Of a DNA stretch of 26,828 nucleotides, positions 16,342 to 23,576 are shown piece by piece. Each line of letters opens with the position of its first letter. Position 1 is the first letter of the stretch. Both the position numbers and the translations under genes were made by a program. Below the pieces are notes generated by a model. The model was not told the DNA's origin. It ran no database searches and saw only the letters and a program-made list of their open reading frames with translations. This stretch comes from JAJKJG01 sp036386395 (GTDB lineage: Bacteria > Pseudomonadota > Alphaproteobacteria > Rhizobiales > Beijerinckiaceae). Where the stretch lies: NCBI GenBank assembly GCA_036386395.1, contig DASVVU010000191.1, positions 1 through 26,828 on the forward strand. Direction: 5' to 3'.

Positions 16342-17286
16342 TCAGCGCACGCCGTTCCGGTCCAGCGCCTGGCGGAACAGCTCGGCGAAGACGCCGGCGT
16401 TCGGCTCGGTCAGCATGTTGTCGCCGGTGCAGCCGCCCGCTCCCCGGTATTCGTCGCAGGCGCGGGCGACCGAGCGCCAGAGGAGCGCCCCGAAGCCGGC
16501 GCGCGCCCAGTCGTCGCTCGGCAGGAACACACTGACGCGGCCCGCGAAGGGGCTGGGCGCGTAGCGGCGGATCGCCGCGATGGTAGCGCGCTCGACTTCG
16601 GTCCTGAGCGCGAGCACCGGGTCCTCGGCGCGCAGCCTGCGCCGGCGAAGCTTCCCGGCAATGTACGCGAGGCCGGCGCCCGGCGAGGAGGCGAGCTCGT
16701 TCATGTGGCCGCGGATCGTGTGGGTGAGACGCCGCAGCGGCCTGAAGAAGGTTGGATAGGGACTGCCGAACAGGGCGAGGAGGCGGACATCCCGGCCGCT
16801 CTCCCGGAGCTGCCGCGCGAGCTCGAAGGCGACGACGCCGCCGGCGCAGAATCCGGCGACGATCAGGGGACCGTCCGGCCTGAAGGCGCGGACCTCGCCC
16901 GCGAAGCGCTCGGCCAAGGCTTCGATGTGCGCAAGCGGCGCCTCTTGGCCATCGAGGCCGGGAGGCTGAAGCCCGAAGAAAGGCTGGTCGCCGCCGAGGC
17001 GTTGCGCGAGGGCGCGGTAGCAGAACACGTCGCCGTTGTGGCCGGGCACGGCGAAGATCGGCACGCCCCGCCCATGGGCTTGCAGCGGCACGATCGAGCG
17101 CTCCTGCCGGGCGAGCGCCGCCGCGCCGCGCAGGAAGTCCAGGATGTCCCCCTTGCGCTGCCGCAGCTCGTCGCGCAGCTCGGGGGTCAGTCCCCCGGCC
17201 CGGGTGCTGCACCGCAGGCTGTCGCCTTCGGCCCAGACCTTAACATCGCGGCTGCGCAGCTCGGCGAGGAGGTCAGCGACGCTCAC
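16342..17286 (-). CDS. Thioesterase with N-terminal TubC-like docking domain; atypical active site
   Basis: A 314-residue protein. Residues 1-53 (VADLLAELRSRDVKVWAEGD, then LTPELRDELRQRKGDIL) match the TubC-type N-terminal docking domain of NRPS partners. Residues 75-314 form an alpha/beta-hydrolase thioesterase: PIFAVPGHNGDVFCYRALA (oxyanion region) and LIVAGFCAGGVVAFELARQL, where Cys147 replaces the usual Ser. An acid is available in FLPSDDW (Asp258/259). The expected GDH...LxEP segment reads GDNMLTEPNAGVF, with Asn290 in place of the His. The start is a GTG whose bases overlap the NRPS stop (17283-17286), so translation is probably coupled. It likely releases or edits the product held on the NRPS carrier domain. 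Confidence 0.85.
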   Translation of the reverse strand: MSVADLLAELRSRDVKVWAEGDSLRCSTRAGGLTPELRDELRQRKGDILDFLRGAAALARQERSIVPLQAHGRGVPIFAVPGHNGDVFCYRALAQRLGGDQPFFGLQPPGLDGQEAPLAHIEALAERFAGEVRAFRPDGPLIVAGFCAGGVVAFELARQLRESGRDVRLLALFGSPYPTFFRPLRRLTHTIRGHMNELASSPGAGLAYIAGKLRRRRLRAEDPVLALRTEVERATIAAIRRYAPSPFAGRVSVFLPSDDWARAGFGALLWRSVARACDEYRGAGGCTGDNMLTEPNAGVFAELFRQALDRNGVR

Positions 17287-19187
17287 AACTCGATCTCCTC
17301 GCGGTCGCTCTCGTCCTCTGGCGCCCGCGCCTGCCCGGCCCACGCCAGCCGGTCGATGACCGCGGCGAGCCCGGCGACGGTCGGCGCCTCGAAGAGGTTG
17401 CGCGTCGGCACGTGCACGCCGAACAGCTCCCGGATCCGCGACAGGGCCCGCATGGCGAGGAGCGAGTTCGCGCCGAGGTCGAACACGTCCTCGTTAAGGC
17501 CGACGCGCTCCCGGTTCAGGAGCTTCGCCCAGATGCCTGCCACGGCCTTCTCGGTCTCGCTGCGGAGCTCGGCGGGTTCTTCGGCGGAGGTGGCCGCCTC
17601 GGGCGGCGGAGGCGGCAGGGCGCGGCGGTCGACCTTGCCGTTCCGGGTCAGCGGGAACGCGTCCACCAGGGCGAAACGGGCCGGCACCATGTATTCGGGC
17701 AGCCGCGCCTTCAGGAACTCCCTCAGGTCCTGGATCGCGAGGCCGTTCTCGTGCGGGATCACGTAAGCGGCGAGCTGCCTGTCGCCCGGCGCGTCCTCGC
17801 GCGCCACGACGACGCAGGAGCGGACGCCGGGATGACCCATCAGGGTTTGCTCGATCTCGCCGAGCTCGATGCGGTAGCCGCGGACCTTCACCTGGTCGTC
17901 GACGCGGCCGAGGTACTCCAAGATGCCGTCGTCGCGGTAGCGGGCGAGGTCGCCGGTCCGATACATGCGGCCCCCGGCCTCGCCGGAGAACGGGTCGGGC
18001 AGGAACCGCTCCCGCGTCAGCTCCGGCCGGTTGAGGTAGCCGCGCGCGACGCCCGCGCCGCCGATGTAGAGCTCGCCCACGACGCCGGGCGCCGCGGGGC
18101 GCAGGTCGGGATCGAGGACGTGGAGCTGCGTGTTGGCGATCGGCCGCCCGATCGGGACCGAGCCTTCGTCGGGGTCGCCGGCCCGCACCTCGTAGGTGCA
18201 GCAGCCCACGACGGTTTCCGTCGGTCCGTACTCGTTGATGAGGCGGGCCGCGGGGGCGTGCCGCCGCCAGAAGCGCAGGCTCTCGGCCGTCAGGTTCTCG
18301 CCGCCGATGACGAATGCCCGCACCAGGCCGGCGGCCTCGCCGGGATCGAGCTCCCGGCTCAGAATCTCGAGGTGGGCCGGGGTGATCTTCACGAGGGTGC
18401 GGTCCCCGGCGCGCCGCAGCGCCGCGATTAGGCCCTGCGCGCCCGGGTCGTCCGGCAGGAGCTCCACCTGCCCGCCGGTCAGGAGGGCCGGGTAGAGGCT
18501 CGTGACGGTGAGGTCGAACGAGATCGAGGAGTGGACCGGGACGGCGCCCCCGTCCGGCCCGACCGCGTATTCCCGGATCGCCCAGGCGAGGTAGTTCACG
18601 AGGCCGCCGTGCAGGATCATCGCGCCCTTAGGCCGGCCCGTGGAGCCCGACGTGTACATCACGTAGGCAAGATCAGAGAGCGTCGCGCCGACGGCAGGAT
18701 CGTCGGGGCTCTCCTCCGCGATCAGCGGCCGGGCGGCGGCGAGGTCGAACACCCTGTCGTCGGCGGAGGCGAAGAGAGGCCGCGTCGTCCGGTCGGCGAT
18801 CAGCACCCGCACGTCCGCATCCTCGACCATGAAGGACAGCCGGTCCGGCGGGTAGGCGGGGTCGAGAGGGACGTAGGCGCCGCCGGCCTTCCAGACGCCG
18901 AGGAGCGCCGCCACCATGTCGGGCGAGCGCTCGAGGCACACGCCGACCAGGGTCTCGCGGCCAACCCCGCGCCGGCCTAGATGGTGCGCGATCCGGTTGG
19001 CGCGCTCGTTCAGCTCCCGGTAGGTCAGCCGCTCGCCCGAGACGACGGCGACCGCGTCAGGACTGCGGACAACTTGGCGCTCGAACAGTTCGTGCGCGCA
19101 GACCTGCGGGAAGTCCGCCCGCGTTGCGTTCCAGGCTTGGAGGAGACGGCTCCCGCCCTGCCCGTGCGCGTCTTCCAGGTTCAGCAT
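17283..19187 (-). CDS. Stand-alone NRPS adenylation-carrier (A-PCP) protein, predicted Asn/Asp-type pocket
   Basis: A 634-residue cytoplasmic protein with an adenylation domain (about 30-525) and one carrier domain (about 545-615). Motifs: AYVPLDPAYP, YTSGSTGRPKG, FDLTVTSLYP, NEYGPTE, YRTGDLARY, and NGKVDRR with Lys518. The carrier motif DVFDLGANSLLAM has phosphopantetheine Ser575. Pocket residues aligned by hand to GrsA are Asp225, Leu226, Thr229, Lys267, Val293, Gly295, Glu319, Val327, Gly328 and Lys518, giving DLTKVGEVGK, one change from the published asparagine code DLTKLGEVGK. The N-terminus keeps a post-condensation-type linker but no condensation domain. The C-terminus is acidic and ends REEIEL, a likely docking peptide for the next protein. 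It follows an acyl-CoA dehydrogenase gene by 39 bases. Confidence 0.93.
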   Translation of the reverse strand: MLNLEDAHGQGGSRLLQAWNATRADFPQVCAHELFERQVVRSPDAVAVVSGERLTYRELNERANRIAHHLGRRGVGRETLVGVCLERSPDMVAALLGVWKAGGAYVPLDPAYPPDRLSFMVEDADVRVLIADRTTRPLFASADDRVFDLAAARPLIAEESPDDPAVGATLSDLAYVMYTSGSTGRPKGAMILHGGLVNYLAWAIREYAVGPDGGAVPVHSSISFDLTVTSLYPALLTGGQVELLPDDPGAQGLIAALRRAGDRTLVKITPAHLEILSRELDPGEAAGLVRAFVIGGENLTAESLRFWRRHAPAARLINEYGPTETVVGCCTYEVRAGDPDEGSVPIGRPIANTQLHVLDPDLRPAAPGVVGELYIGGAGVARGYLNRPELTRERFLPDPFSGEAGGRMYRTGDLARYRDDGILEYLGRVDDQVKVRGYRIELGEIEQTLMGHPGVRSCVVVAREDAPGDRQLAAYVIPHENGLAIQDLREFLKARLPEYMVPARFALVDAFPLTRNGKVDRRALPPPPPEAATSAEEPAELRSETEKAVAGIWAKLLNRERVGLNEDVFDLGANSLLAMRALSRIRELFGVHVPTRNLFEAPTVAGLAAVIDRLAWAGQARAPEDESDREEIEL

Positions 19188-19226
19188 CGCTTGTTCCTTG
19201 CCTCGATCCCGTGCGGCCCCGACGAG

Positions 19227-20423
19227 TCAGAGCGAGCACGCGATCATTTCCTTCATGACCTCGTTTGTGCCGGCGTAGATGCGCTGCACCCGGCTGTCGG
19301 CCCACATGCGGGCGATCGGGTGCTCGAGCATGTAGCCATAGCCGCCGTGGAGCTGGACGCATTCGTCGACGATCCGGCACTGGCGCTCGGTGAGCCAGTA
19401 CTTCGCCATGGCGGCGGTGACGTCGTCGAGGGTGCCGGCGAGGAAGCGCCCGACGCAGTCGTCGAGGAAGACGCGGCCGATCCGCGCCTCGGTCATGCAC
19501 TCGGCGAGCTTGAAGCGCGTGTTCTGGAACGCGATCAACGGCTGGCCCCCGACCGTGCGCTCCTTCACATAGCGGGCCGTGATCGCCACCGCCCGCTCGG
19601 CCGAGGCCACCGCGGCGGCGCCGATGCAAAGGCGCTCGAACGGGAGCTGCTCCAGCATCTGGAACAGCCCTTTGCCCTCAGTGGGACCGAGCAGGTTTTC
19701 GGCCGGGACACGGACCTCGTCGAAGAACAGCTCGCAGGTGTCCTGCTCGTGCATGCCGATCTTCTCGAGGGAGCGGCCGACGCCGTAGCCGGGAAGGTCC
19801 TTCGTCTCGACCACGATGAGGGAGATGCCCTTGGCGGCGGGCGCCTTCGGGTCGGTCCGCACGGCGAGGCAGACGAGGCCGGCGTGCCAGCCGTTGCTGA
19901 TGAAGGTCTTCGAACCGCTGACGACGTAAGCGTTGCCGTCGCGCCGCGCCGCGGTCCGGATGCCCTGGAGGTCGGAGCCCGCGCCGGGCTCGGTCATGGC
20001 GATCGCGCCGACGAGCTCGCCGCTGGTCATCCGCGGCAGCCATTTCAGCTTCTGCTCCTCGCTGCCGTAGGCGAGGATGTAGCGCGCCACGATGCTCTGG
20101 ATGCCGCTACCGAAGTGGACTCCCGCCCGGGCGAGCTCCTCGGCGACGACGATCTCGTGCGCGACGGTCCCGTCGCCGCCGCCGTACCGTTCCGGGACGC
20201 TCGGGAGGAGGAGACCGACCCGGCCCGCGTCGCGCCACGCCTCGGGGTCAGGCCGGTGCTGCGCACGCCAGCCGGCCAGGCGGGGCGCGAACTCCGCCGC
20301 GATGAAGCGGCGCACCGTCCTGCGGAACATCCGCAGCCCGTCGTCCATCCAGGGCGAGCCGGCGGCGGTGGAATCCCGGCCGAGCGCCGTGCTCTGTCCC
20401 GTTTCGATACGAGGCGTACCCAT
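19227..20423 (-). CDS. Acyl-CoA dehydrogenase family flavoprotein, first gene of the NRPS unit
   Basis: A 398-residue FAD enzyme. Family motifs are AMTEPGAGSDLQGIRT (about 142-157), VSGSKTFISNGWHAGLVCL, LEKIGMHEQDTCELFFDEVRV and QLHGGYGYMLEHPIAR. The C-terminal segment reads IYAGTNEVMKE, so the Glu of the medium-chain YEGT motif is Ala; instead LPFERL (Glu263) provides the base at the position used by long-chain and isovaleryl-CoA dehydrogenases. The start at 20423 (MGTPRIETG) is preferred over the GTG two codons earlier. Members of this family can also oxidise aminoacyl groups on carrier proteins (the proline-to-pyrrole enzymes). Location just upstream of an A-PCP gene makes that role plausible here, but a catabolic role cannot be excluded. 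Confidence 0.92.
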   Translation of the reverse strand: MGTPRIETGQSTALGRDSTAAGSPWMDDGLRMFRRTVRRFIAAEFAPRLAGWRAQHRPDPEAWRDAGRVGLLLPSVPERYGGGDGTVAHEIVVAEELARAGVHFGSGIQSIVARYILAYGSEEQKLKWLPRMTSGELVGAIAMTEPGAGSDLQGIRTAARRDGNAYVVSGSKTFISNGWHAGLVCLAVRTDPKAPAAKGISLIVVETKDLPGYGVGRSLEKIGMHEQDTCELFFDEVRVPAENLLGPTEGKGLFQMLEQLPFERLCIGAAAVASAERAVAITARYVKERTVGGQPLIAFQNTRFKLAECMTEARIGRVFLDDCVGRFLAGTLDDVTAAMAKYWLTERQCRIVDECVQLHGGYGYMLEHPIARMWADSRVQRIYAGTNEVMKEMIACSL

Positions 20424-20537
20424 GATCACCGTTCGCGGTCCATCGGACCCCGAGGCGTTCAGGTTTCATGCCATGAGGTTTCGGCAGGGCCGGATGTAAT
20501 GCTCTCACCTGCGCCGAATTGCGCTTTCGTTTCAAAA

Positions 20538-20566
20538 TTGCGTGTTATGAAATAGAGATGTAAGAT
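20538..20566 (+). promoter_or_regulatory. Promoter of the Xre/RES toxin-antitoxin operon, with overlapping inverted repeat
   Basis: TTGCGT (20538-20543) and TAAGAT (20561-20566) lie 17 bases apart in an AT-rich patch unlike the surroundings. An inverted repeat, TTTCA (20530-20534) and TGAAA (20548-20552), straddles the -35 box and could be the antitoxin operator. The predicted start near 20573 would leave only about 13 bases of leader, which contain the ribosome site AAAGGA. Confidence 0.5.
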
Positions 20567-20585
20567 GCTTTAAAGGACGACCCGC

Positions 20586-20924
20586 ATGGCCAGCGCAGTT
20601 GCAAAAATCATCGACGACCTGCGACAGCGGGGCGGCCTGAAAGGCACCGACGTCGCGAACATCGCCGCGGTCTCGCCGGCCACGGTGTCGCGGTGGACAT
20701 CGGGCGCGTCGTTCCCCCATCCCAAGACGCAACTCCTGATCTCCGACCTGCGCTACGTCGTCGACCGGCTGGCCGAACTCTATTCGCCCGATGAGACCCG
20801 GGTGTGGCTCTACGCGAAGCATCGCCTGCTTGGCGGCGCGCGTGCGATCGACCTCATCCACGAAGGCCGGGCCGACGAGGTGCTGGCGGTTATCGAGAGC
20901 CTCGACGAGGGGACCTACACGTAG
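20586..20924 (+). CDS. Xre/MbcA/ParS-type antitoxin
   Basis: A 112-residue protein. The N-terminal half is a helix-turn-helix (about 18-42: LKGTDVANIAAVSPATVSRW). The C-terminal half (about 62-112) is the toxin-binding domain: RLAELYSPDETRVWLYAKHR, then GARAIDLIHEGRADEVLAVI. These antitoxins neutralise RES-domain toxins and usually repress their own operon. The ATG at 20586 has AAAGGA at good distance. The toxin gene starts two bases after the stop. Confidence 0.92.
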   Translation: MASAVAKIIDDLRQRGGLKGTDVANIAAVSPATVSRWTSGASFPHPKTQLLISDLRYVVDRLAELYSPDETRVWLYAKHRLLGGARAIDLIHEGRADEVLAVIESLDEGTYT

Positions 20925-20926
20925 CC

Positions 20927-21481
20927 ATGCCGGGGCAGGACCGCGTTCATGACCGGGCGGTTCTCGATGCCCTCGAAGCGCTGGATCCCGAGCCGTTCGA
21001 AGGCGAAGTCTGGCGCATCGCGCGCAAGGGCCGCGATCCGTTGCGCGGCTCCGGCGCCGGCGGGCGCTGGAGTCCGGCCGGCGAGTTCGAAGTGCTCTAC
21101 ACCAGCCTGGAGCGGGAGGGCGCGCTCGCCGAGATCGGCTATCGCCTTTCGCTCGAGCCCGTCTGGCCGAGCCGCATCGAGCACCAGATCCATCTTATTG
21201 CGGCGCGGGCCGAGCAAACCTTGCGCTTCGCCGACGTCGCCAGCCTGGCGCCCCTCGGGGTCGACCCGAGCCGCTACGGCAGCTTCGATTATGCGGCCAC
21301 GCAGGCCGTCGCGGCCGCCGCACGGTTCCTGGAGTTCGACGGCCTGATCGTCCCGAGCGCGCGCTACGATTGCGCCAACCTCGTCCTCTTCCTTGATCGG
21401 ATCGCGCCGGGCGCGCTGGAGATGCGCCTGTCCGAAGATGTCGATTGGGAGGCTTGGCGCAAGTCCCGAACGCGCCGTTGA
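20927..21481 (+). CDS. RES-domain toxin (predicted NAD+-degrading)
   Basis: A 184-residue protein of the RES family, named for conserved Arg, Glu and Ser. Visible elements: EVWRIARKGRDPL near residue 27, GAGGRWSPAGEFEVLYTS (45-60), ALAEIGYRL with Glu69, and the late VPSARYDCANLVLF with Ser144. Characterised RES toxins deplete cellular NAD+; activity here is inferred. Its partner antitoxin is immediately upstream, so the pair looks intact. It is convergent with the sensor kinase gene, 21 bases between stops. Confidence 0.9.
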   Translation: MPGQDRVHDRAVLDALEALDPEPFEGEVWRIARKGRDPLRGSGAGGRWSPAGEFEVLYTSLEREGALAEIGYRLSLEPVWPSRIEHQIHLIAARAEQTLRFADVASLAPLGVDPSRYGSFDYAATQAVAAAARFLEFDGLIVPSARYDCANLVLFLDRIAPGALEMRLSEDVDWEAWRKSRTRR

Positions 21482-21502
21482 GGCGAGGGCACCGCGATGG
21501 TC

Positions 21503-23029
21503 TCAAGCCGCTCGCGGCCGGCCCTTCCCCGCCTCCACGTCCACCGCCGGGAGGGCGTCCATGACGCGGGAGGCCGGGAAGGTGACGATGACTTCGGTGC
21601 CTTCGCGGGGCTTCGACTTGAGCTGGAAGCCGCCGCCATGGAGGTCGACGAGGCCCTTGACGATGGGCAGGCCGAGGCCCGAGCCCTGCTCGGCGGTCTT
21701 GATCGCGAGCGAGCCGCGCCCGAAGGACTGCATCACGATCGGGATCTCGTCCTCCGGGATCCCGGGCCCGGTGTCCTTCACGGAGAGGTACTGGCCGCCC
21801 GACGAGGTCCAGCCGACCTTGACCGCGATCTCGCCGCCGGGCGGCGTGAACTTGATGGCGTTCGAGAGCACGTTGAGGACGATCTGGCGAAGGGCCCGCT
21901 CGTCGGCCCAGAGCTTCGGCAGGGTCGGGTCGATCATCTCCCGGACGGTCTGGTTCTTGGCCTTCGCCCGCAGGTTCAGCATGTGGCGGCAGTCCTCGAC
22001 GACGTAAGGCAGCTGCACCGCCTCCTCGTTCAGCTCGTAGCGGCCGGCCTCGATGCGGGAGAGGTCGAGAATCTCGTTGATGAGGGTCAGGAGGTGCTGG
22101 CCCGAGCCGTGGATGTCGCCCGCGTACTCCTTGTACGAGGGCGAGGCGTGCGGGCCGAAGACCTCGTTCTTCATCACCTCGGAGAAGCCGAGGATGGCGT
22201 TGAGCGGGGTCCTCAGCTCGTGGCTCATGGTGGCGAGGAAGCGGGATTTGGCGAGGTTCGCCTCCTCGGCGCGCCTACGCGCCTCGTCGGAGTTCGCCTT
22301 CGCCTCCTCGAGCTCGGCGTAGACCGCGTCCTTCTCGGCCCGCGACTGCAGGGTCGCGACGGCGCTCGAGTAGAGCCGGTTCGCCAGGAAGATGAAGAAG
22401 GCCTGCGCGCTCCCCGCCATGGCGACGAGCATGATCGTATCCATGTCGCGGGAGGCGGCGAGGAGCGTCAGGAGGGCAAGCGCGAGGGGCACGAGCCCGG
22501 CGTAGACCGCGGCCGGGATCGTCGCCGACAGCATGGCGGTCAGCGCCGCCAGCATCACGAGGACGAAGGGCAGGAAGGTGCGCGCGCCCGGCGCCTGGAC
22601 GGCGGTGAGGACCTGGACGATGAGGGCCCAGCTCGCCCCCTGCAGCGTCTCGCCGAGGATGAAGCGCCGCCGCCAGGCGTCGAGGGAGACGCTGTCCGGG
22701 TCCTCGCGCAGGAACCGCTGCGACAGCGTCAGCATCAGCGCCATCGCGGTCGTGACGAGGATGAGCCACAGGGCGGCGTTCTGGAGCGGTATCCACACCG
22801 TCGCGACGGCGGCGATCGCGAGCGCGAGGCCGAACAGCGGCACCGAGGCGCCCGTCCGATACTGGGCGAAGAGGCGGATCAGCTCGTGGTCGAAAGCGCG
22901 CTCGAGGCCGATCGACGAGGTCAGCCGCTCGCGGACGTTGCGCACGTCGCGCGCGACCTTGCGGCGGCGCGAGCCCTCGCCCGGGGCGGGCCGGCCCCGC
23001 CCGATCATCTGCGCCGTCGACTCGACCAT
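21503..23029 (-). CDS. Multi-pass membrane sensor histidine kinase (PleC/DivJ-like catalytic part)
   Basis: A 508-residue inner-membrane kinase. About five or six hydrophobic segments fill residues 60-225 (VPLFGLALAIAAVATVWIPL, LILVTTAMALML, FLPFVLVMLAALTAML, PLALALLTLLA, MLVAMAGSAQAFFIFLA). A coiled coil (AELEEAKANSDEARRRAEEA) leads to the H box ATMSHELRTPLNAILGFSEVM with His270. The ATPase domain has VLSNAIKFTPPGGEI, DTGPGIP and GSGLGLPIVKGLVDLHGG. There is no receiver domain. I start at the ATG at 23029; an ATG at 23086 would add 19 residues, and neither has a clear ribosome site. The catalytic part resembles cell-cycle kinases of Alphaproteobacteria, but no partner regulator is adjacent. 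Confidence 0.88.
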   Translation of the reverse strand: MVESTAQMIGRGRPAPGEGSRRRKVARDVRNVRERLTSSIGLERAFDHELIRLFAQYRTGASVPLFGLALAIAAVATVWIPLQNAALWLILVTTAMALMLTLSQRFLREDPDSVSLDAWRRRFILGETLQGASWALIVQVLTAVQAPGARTFLPFVLVMLAALTAMLSATIPAAVYAGLVPLALALLTLLAASRDMDTIMLVAMAGSAQAFFIFLANRLYSSAVATLQSRAEKDAVYAELEEAKANSDEARRRAEEANLAKSRFLATMSHELRTPLNAILGFSEVMKNEVFGPHASPSYKEYAGDIHGSGQHLLTLINEILDLSRIEAGRYELNEEAVQLPYVVEDCRHMLNLRAKAKNQTVREMIDPTLPKLWADERALRQIVLNVLSNAIKFTPPGGEIAVKVGWTSSGGQYLSVKDTGPGIPEDEIPIVMQSFGRGSLAIKTAEQGSGLGLPIVKGLVDLHGGGFQLKSKPREGTEVIVTFPASRVMDALPAVDVEAGKGRPRAA

Positions 23030-23152
23030 TACGCGACACACGGGAACGCGCCGGGCGGCGACAGGCGGCCCGGCTCGCCTCACCATGGAGGAGATTGGTT
23101 AACCATCCTCTTCCGGTGGTGGGCTGAGGTGCGGACGCAAGCTAAACTCAGG

Positions 23153-23168
23153 TGTGCGCCAGCGCACA
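23153..23168. repeat. Perfect palindrome, possible operator
   Basis: TGTGCGC (23153-23159) and GCGCACA (23162-23168) form a perfect inverted repeat around two bases. It lies 124 bases upstream of the chosen sensor kinase start, in a non-coding region. It could be a regulator site; the tight two-base loop argues against an RNA hairpin. Confidence 0.4.
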
Positions 23169-23226
23169 TCGGCACAGGCTAAAGCGTCTACCTTATCGAT
23201 GTTTCCTCCTGACCCCTCGAGACCCT

Positions 23227-23256
23227 GGCGCGGCGAAAGCCGCGCCTTCTTTTTTT
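23227..23256 (+). terminator. Strong intrinsic terminator with no obvious upstream gene
   Basis: A perfect eight-base-pair stem, GGCGCGGC (23227-23234) with GCCGCGCC (23239-23246), around a GAAA loop, is followed by TTCTTTTTTT. The gene to its left is on the opposite strand, so this terminator must serve an unannotated plus-strand transcript or a stable RNA within about 23087-23256. Just before the stem is a C-rich single-stranded stretch (TTTCCTCCTGACCCC). Confidence 0.85.
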
Positions 23257-23330
23257 ACGGTAGCTGCCGTCATGGCTTTGGCTGTGTCTCTCCGTGAGAT
23301 AAGCTCAACGCAGGCCGATCTGGAGCAACA

Positions 23331-23576
23331 ATGAGAACTCGGTTCGCCACCTGGGGGCACAGCATCGCGCTCCGGATTCCGCGTGAGGCCGCCCGAGAGA
23401 TAGGTGCCATTGCCGGTCGCGCCGCCGAGCTCAGCGTCTGCGAAGGCAAGCTGATTGTGGAGCCGATCAACGAGGCTCCAAGCTATGACCTGGATGAACT
23501 GCTCGGTGCGATAACGCCGGACAATGCGCATGACGAGACTCCGACGGGCAGCGCCGTCGGTAACGAGCTTGCCTAA
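23331..23576 (+). CDS. MazE/AbrB-type antitoxin, apparently orphan
   Basis: An 81-residue protein with the AbrB-like beta fold of MazE: TRFATWGHSIALRIPREAAR, then GRAAELSVCEGKLIVEPI. The C-terminal toxin-binding tail DLDELLGAITPDNAHDETPT and GSAVGNELA is the standard MazE ending. GGAG sits six bases before the ATG. A MazF/PemK gene would normally overlap or follow directly; the next 90 bases contain none, and the glutathione S-transferase gene starts at 23666. The local base composition is less GC-rich than that of the neighbours, suggesting acquisition and loss of the toxin. Confidence 0.85.
   Translation: MRTRFATWGHSIALRIPREAAREIGAIAGRAAELSVCEGKLIVEPINEAPSYDLDELLGAITPDNAHDETPTGSAVGNELA

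Larger units (their letters stand above)
23087..23330. other. Intergenic region between sensor kinase and MazE-like gene
   Basis: These 244 bases hold no credible protein gene. They contain a TTAACCAT half-site (23099-23106), the palindrome at 23153-23168, the orphan terminator at 23227-23256, and a weak candidate promoter for the antitoxin gene (TTGGCT at 23278, TAAGCT at 23300, 16 bases apart). Confidence 0.6.

Noticed and set aside
18981..20555. 524-codon plus-strand open frame opposite the acyl-CoA dehydrogenase
   Set aside because: Shadow frame; the minus strand carries a complete, recognisable flavoprotein.
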